A DNA stretch of 7,526 bases from an uncultured Bacteroidales bacterium (lineage in GTDB: Bacteria > Bacteroidota > Bacteroidia > Bacteroidales > P3): positions 1 to 7,526 of the forward strand of contig CALEPD010000281.1 in the NCBI GenBank assembly GCA_937910265.1. Reading direction: 5' to 3'. Made by a program: the position numbers and the translations under genes. Positions within the stretch are counted from its first letter, which is position 1. Each line of letters begins with the position of its first letter. Shown in pieces: positions 6,642 to 7,526 of the stretch. Under the pieces are notes generated by a model. That model was not told the origin of the DNA, did no database searches, and worked only from the letters and a program-made list of their open reading frames with translations.

Positions 6642-7268
6642 ATGCAAAGAGATTCAAATAACGGTGGCATTTTTTGCAATAATAGCGCACTGTTGCCGTT
6701 ACTTGAATGTAATTGTTGGCGCTTTTGCAATAAAAAAATAGCAAAGAATACACTCGCATTGTATTTTCGTATGGGGTTTACAATGGCCGTGGCGTTTATA
6801 GCAACCCGTGTAACCTTAAAGGTTTTGGGGGTTGGTGATTTTGGACTCAATAATCTTGTGAGTGGAGTTGTTGCTCTTTTTTCATTTCTCAATGCTTCAT
6901 TAGGAACGGCTGTACAACGTTATTATAGCATTGAAATAGGAAAAGGAAATAGCAAGCGACTGAAGACAATTTTTGGCTCTGCTTTGTCAATGCATTTTAT
7001 AGTTGCTCTTGTCACAGTTGCTCTGATGGAAATTTTTGCGGTATTCTTCTTGCATAAACTCAATATTCCTGTTGCCGACCTTACAAAGGAGAGTATCCGC
7101 GAGGAGCTTATCCGCCGTGGTGCAGCGGAGTTTGCAAAACTCTTTACCGACATAATCTCACAATGCGAGGAGGCGCAATATTCGCCTGTAGAGTCGGCCC
7201 CAATGAGCGAGATTTATGCCCGCGGTATAGATATAGTCTCTAAAATTGAGTCGTTAGTAAAAAGATAA
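6642..7268 (+). CDS. Chimeric open frame: flippase N-terminal part joined to BatD C-terminal tail
   Basis: This 208-codon frame is not one natural protein family. Residues 1-29 resemble nothing I recognise and are rich in Cys, Asn and Leu. Residues 30-143 match the start of a Wzx/MATE-type polysaccharide flippase. Residues 144-208 match the cytoplasmic tail of BatD, and batE follows four bases downstream, as in normal bat operons. The switch is at about 7056-7080, in codons for Lys139-Leu-Asn-Ile-Pro143. The ATG at 6642 has no obvious ribosome site, and no other ATG precedes the conserved part; a TTG at 6693 is an alternative. Neither function could survive: the flippase has lost about three quarters of its helices, and BatD its signal peptide, periplasmic domains and membrane anchor. 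It is either a real fusion pseudogene or a false assembly join. I am sure of the two-part nature and unsure of its cause. Confidence 0.8.
   Translation: MQRDSNNGGIFCNNSALLPLLECNCWRFCNKKIAKNTLALYFRMGFTMAVAFIATRVTLKVLGVGDFGLNNLVSGVVALFSFLNASLGTAVQRYYSIEIGKGNSKRLKTIFGSALSMHFIVALVTVALMEIFAVFFLHKLNIPVADLTKESIREELIRRGAAEFAKLFTDIISQCEEAQYSPVESAPMSEIYARGIDIVSKIESLVKR
6672..6733. repeat. Pair of 11-bp direct repeats TTTTGCAATAA
   Basis: TTTTGCAATAA occurs at 6672-6682 and again at 6723-6733, 51 bases apart start to start. The second copy lies exactly where flippase-like coding sequence begins. A short imperfect hairpin (TTAC/GTAA) sits between them. The copies could mark the border of an inserted or rearranged segment, or arise by chance in AT-rich DNA. 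Confidence 0.35.
6729..7070 (+). pseudogene. N-terminal fragment of a polysaccharide/oligosaccharide flippase (Wzx/MATE-like)
   Basis: The family moves lipid-linked sugar repeat units across the inner membrane during capsule, O-antigen or exopolysaccharide synthesis. About 114 residues are present, against roughly 480-510 in intact members. Visible are the family's opening 'NKKIAKNTLALYFRM', the segment 'LGVGDFGLNNLVSGVVALFSFLN', shown here only in part as 'LGVGDFG' and 'VALFSFLN', and 'GTAVQRYYSIEIGKG'. Three predicted membrane helices fall at about residues 39-59, 69-91 and 114-137 of the enclosing frame. The usual initiating Met a few residues before 'NKKIAKN' is missing, so the 5' end may also be disrupted. 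The fragment stops at 'LNIP', where intact members continue into the fourth helix. No glycosyltransferase or other capsule gene is nearby. Fragment assignment is confident; functional status is not. Confidence 0.82.
7071..7268 (+). pseudogene. batD: C-terminal fragment of BatD
   Basis: BatD is a Bacteroidota membrane protein of the batABCDE aerotolerance cluster, named from Bacteroides fragilis, with large periplasmic domains and a cytoplasmic tail. Only about the last 65 of roughly 580-600 residues are present: 'VADLTKESIREELIRRG', then 'ISQCEEAQYSP' and 'GIDIVSKIE', which match the end of the tail. The assignment is supported by batE starting four bases after the TAA. The normal tail carries 'LNIP' just before this segment, so the fragment joins in register with the flippase-like sequence. 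The upstream bat genes and the rest of batD should lie immediately to the left but do not. I am fairly sure of the identity, from family recollection and from gene order. Confidence 0.75.
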
Positions 7269-7272
7269 AGCT

Positions 7273-7526
7273 ATGAGATATTTTGTAATCATACTCTGTT
7301 CGTTGTTCTCACTCTCTGCTGTAGCGCAGAGCGATAGCCTTGCCGTTGCAGAGCCTGCGCAGACTGTTGTGCTTGATAGCAAACAGCTTTGGGATAGCGG
7401 CAACAAAGATTATATCGACGGCAACTACGCATCCGCTTTGGAACGCTATATAGCCATAGAGCAGCAGGGTAAATACTCTGCCCGCCTCTACTACAACATT
7501 GGCAACTGCTATTTTAAGCTCGGTAA
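7273..7526 (+). CDS. batE: BatE-like TPR protein, 3' end beyond the window
   Basis: The first 84 codons are visible. A signal peptide is present: MRYF, a hydrophobic stretch and 'AVA|Q', cleaved after about residue 18. From about residue 38 a tetratricopeptide-repeat region begins: 'LWDSGNKDYIDGNYASALERY' is shown in part as 'GNYASALERY', followed by the helix pair ending 'LYYNIGNCYFKLG', a classic TPR signature. TPRs are protein-interaction scaffolds; BatE is the secreted TPR member of the bat cluster, proposed to assist resistance to oxygen or envelope stress, though its molecular role is not settled. The start ATG lies four bases after the batD-fragment stop, as expected for operon genes. 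If the upstream join is real, batE is cut off from its normal operon promoter and would depend on transcription entering from the flippase fragment. I see no clear + strand promoter nearby. Confidence 0.82.
   Translation, partial: MRYFVIILCSLFSLSAVAQSDSLAVAEPAQTVVLDSKQLWDSGNKDYIDGNYASALERYIAIEQQGKYSARLYYNIGNCYFKLG

Noticed and set aside
6416..6661. 81-codon + strand frame as a gene
   Set aside because: The start has no supporting signal and the frame crosses the guaA upstream region antisense to its distal promoter; no family is recognisable. Kept only as part of the possible repeat.
6642..7268. The flippase-BatD frame as a new functional fusion protein
   Set aside because: Each half is a fragment lacking most of its functional domain, and batE follows as in an ordinary bat operon. 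Rearrangement or misassembly explains it better.

Overview
The window looks like chromosomal DNA of a Bacteroidales bacterium (phylum Bacteroidota). The HtpG, GuaA, LpxA, LpxC and Bat proteins all read as Bacteroidota types. Start codons have AT-rich leaders without clear Shine-Dalgarno sequences, and the promoter I can see has the phylum's TAnnTTTG -7 box. I cannot go below the order level.

Layout. Positions 1-1302 (+) hold the 3' two thirds of htpG, cut by the window edge. A strong inverted-repeat terminator (1331-1362) separates it from a convergent leftward run: guaA (6338-4812), a secreted protein with two LysM domains and a periplasmic-binding-like domain (4779-3127), lpxC (3130-2198) and lpxA (2181-1384). 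The last three are tightly packed (a 4-base ATGA overlap, then a 16-base gap) and are probably one transcript. guaA lies 32 bases upstream of the LysM gene and may lead the unit. LpxA and LpxC catalyse the first two steps of lipid A synthesis, and the LysM protein is probably an envelope factor, so most of the cluster concerns the cell surface. GuaA makes GMP. lpxC ends as a standalone deacetylase, without the C-terminal FabZ dehydratase domain normally fused to it in Bacteroidota.

Right of guaA, positions 6339 to about 6728 have no convincing gene. They hold a guaA promoter, a second copy of its -7 box, and AT-rich sequence that may be a dispersed repeat. After that comes a chimeric reading frame (6642-7268, +). 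Its front is the first three-helix portion of a Wzx/MATE-type polysaccharide flippase, and its back is the C-terminal tail of BatD. The switch occurs in codons for Lys-Leu-Asn-Ile-Pro, a segment I expect in both families. batE follows four bases later and runs off the window. This join is the most anomalous thing here: either a rearrangement through a short shared sequence that destroyed both genes, or a false join in the assembly. I found no CRISPR, tRNA, rRNA, transposase or intact new system.
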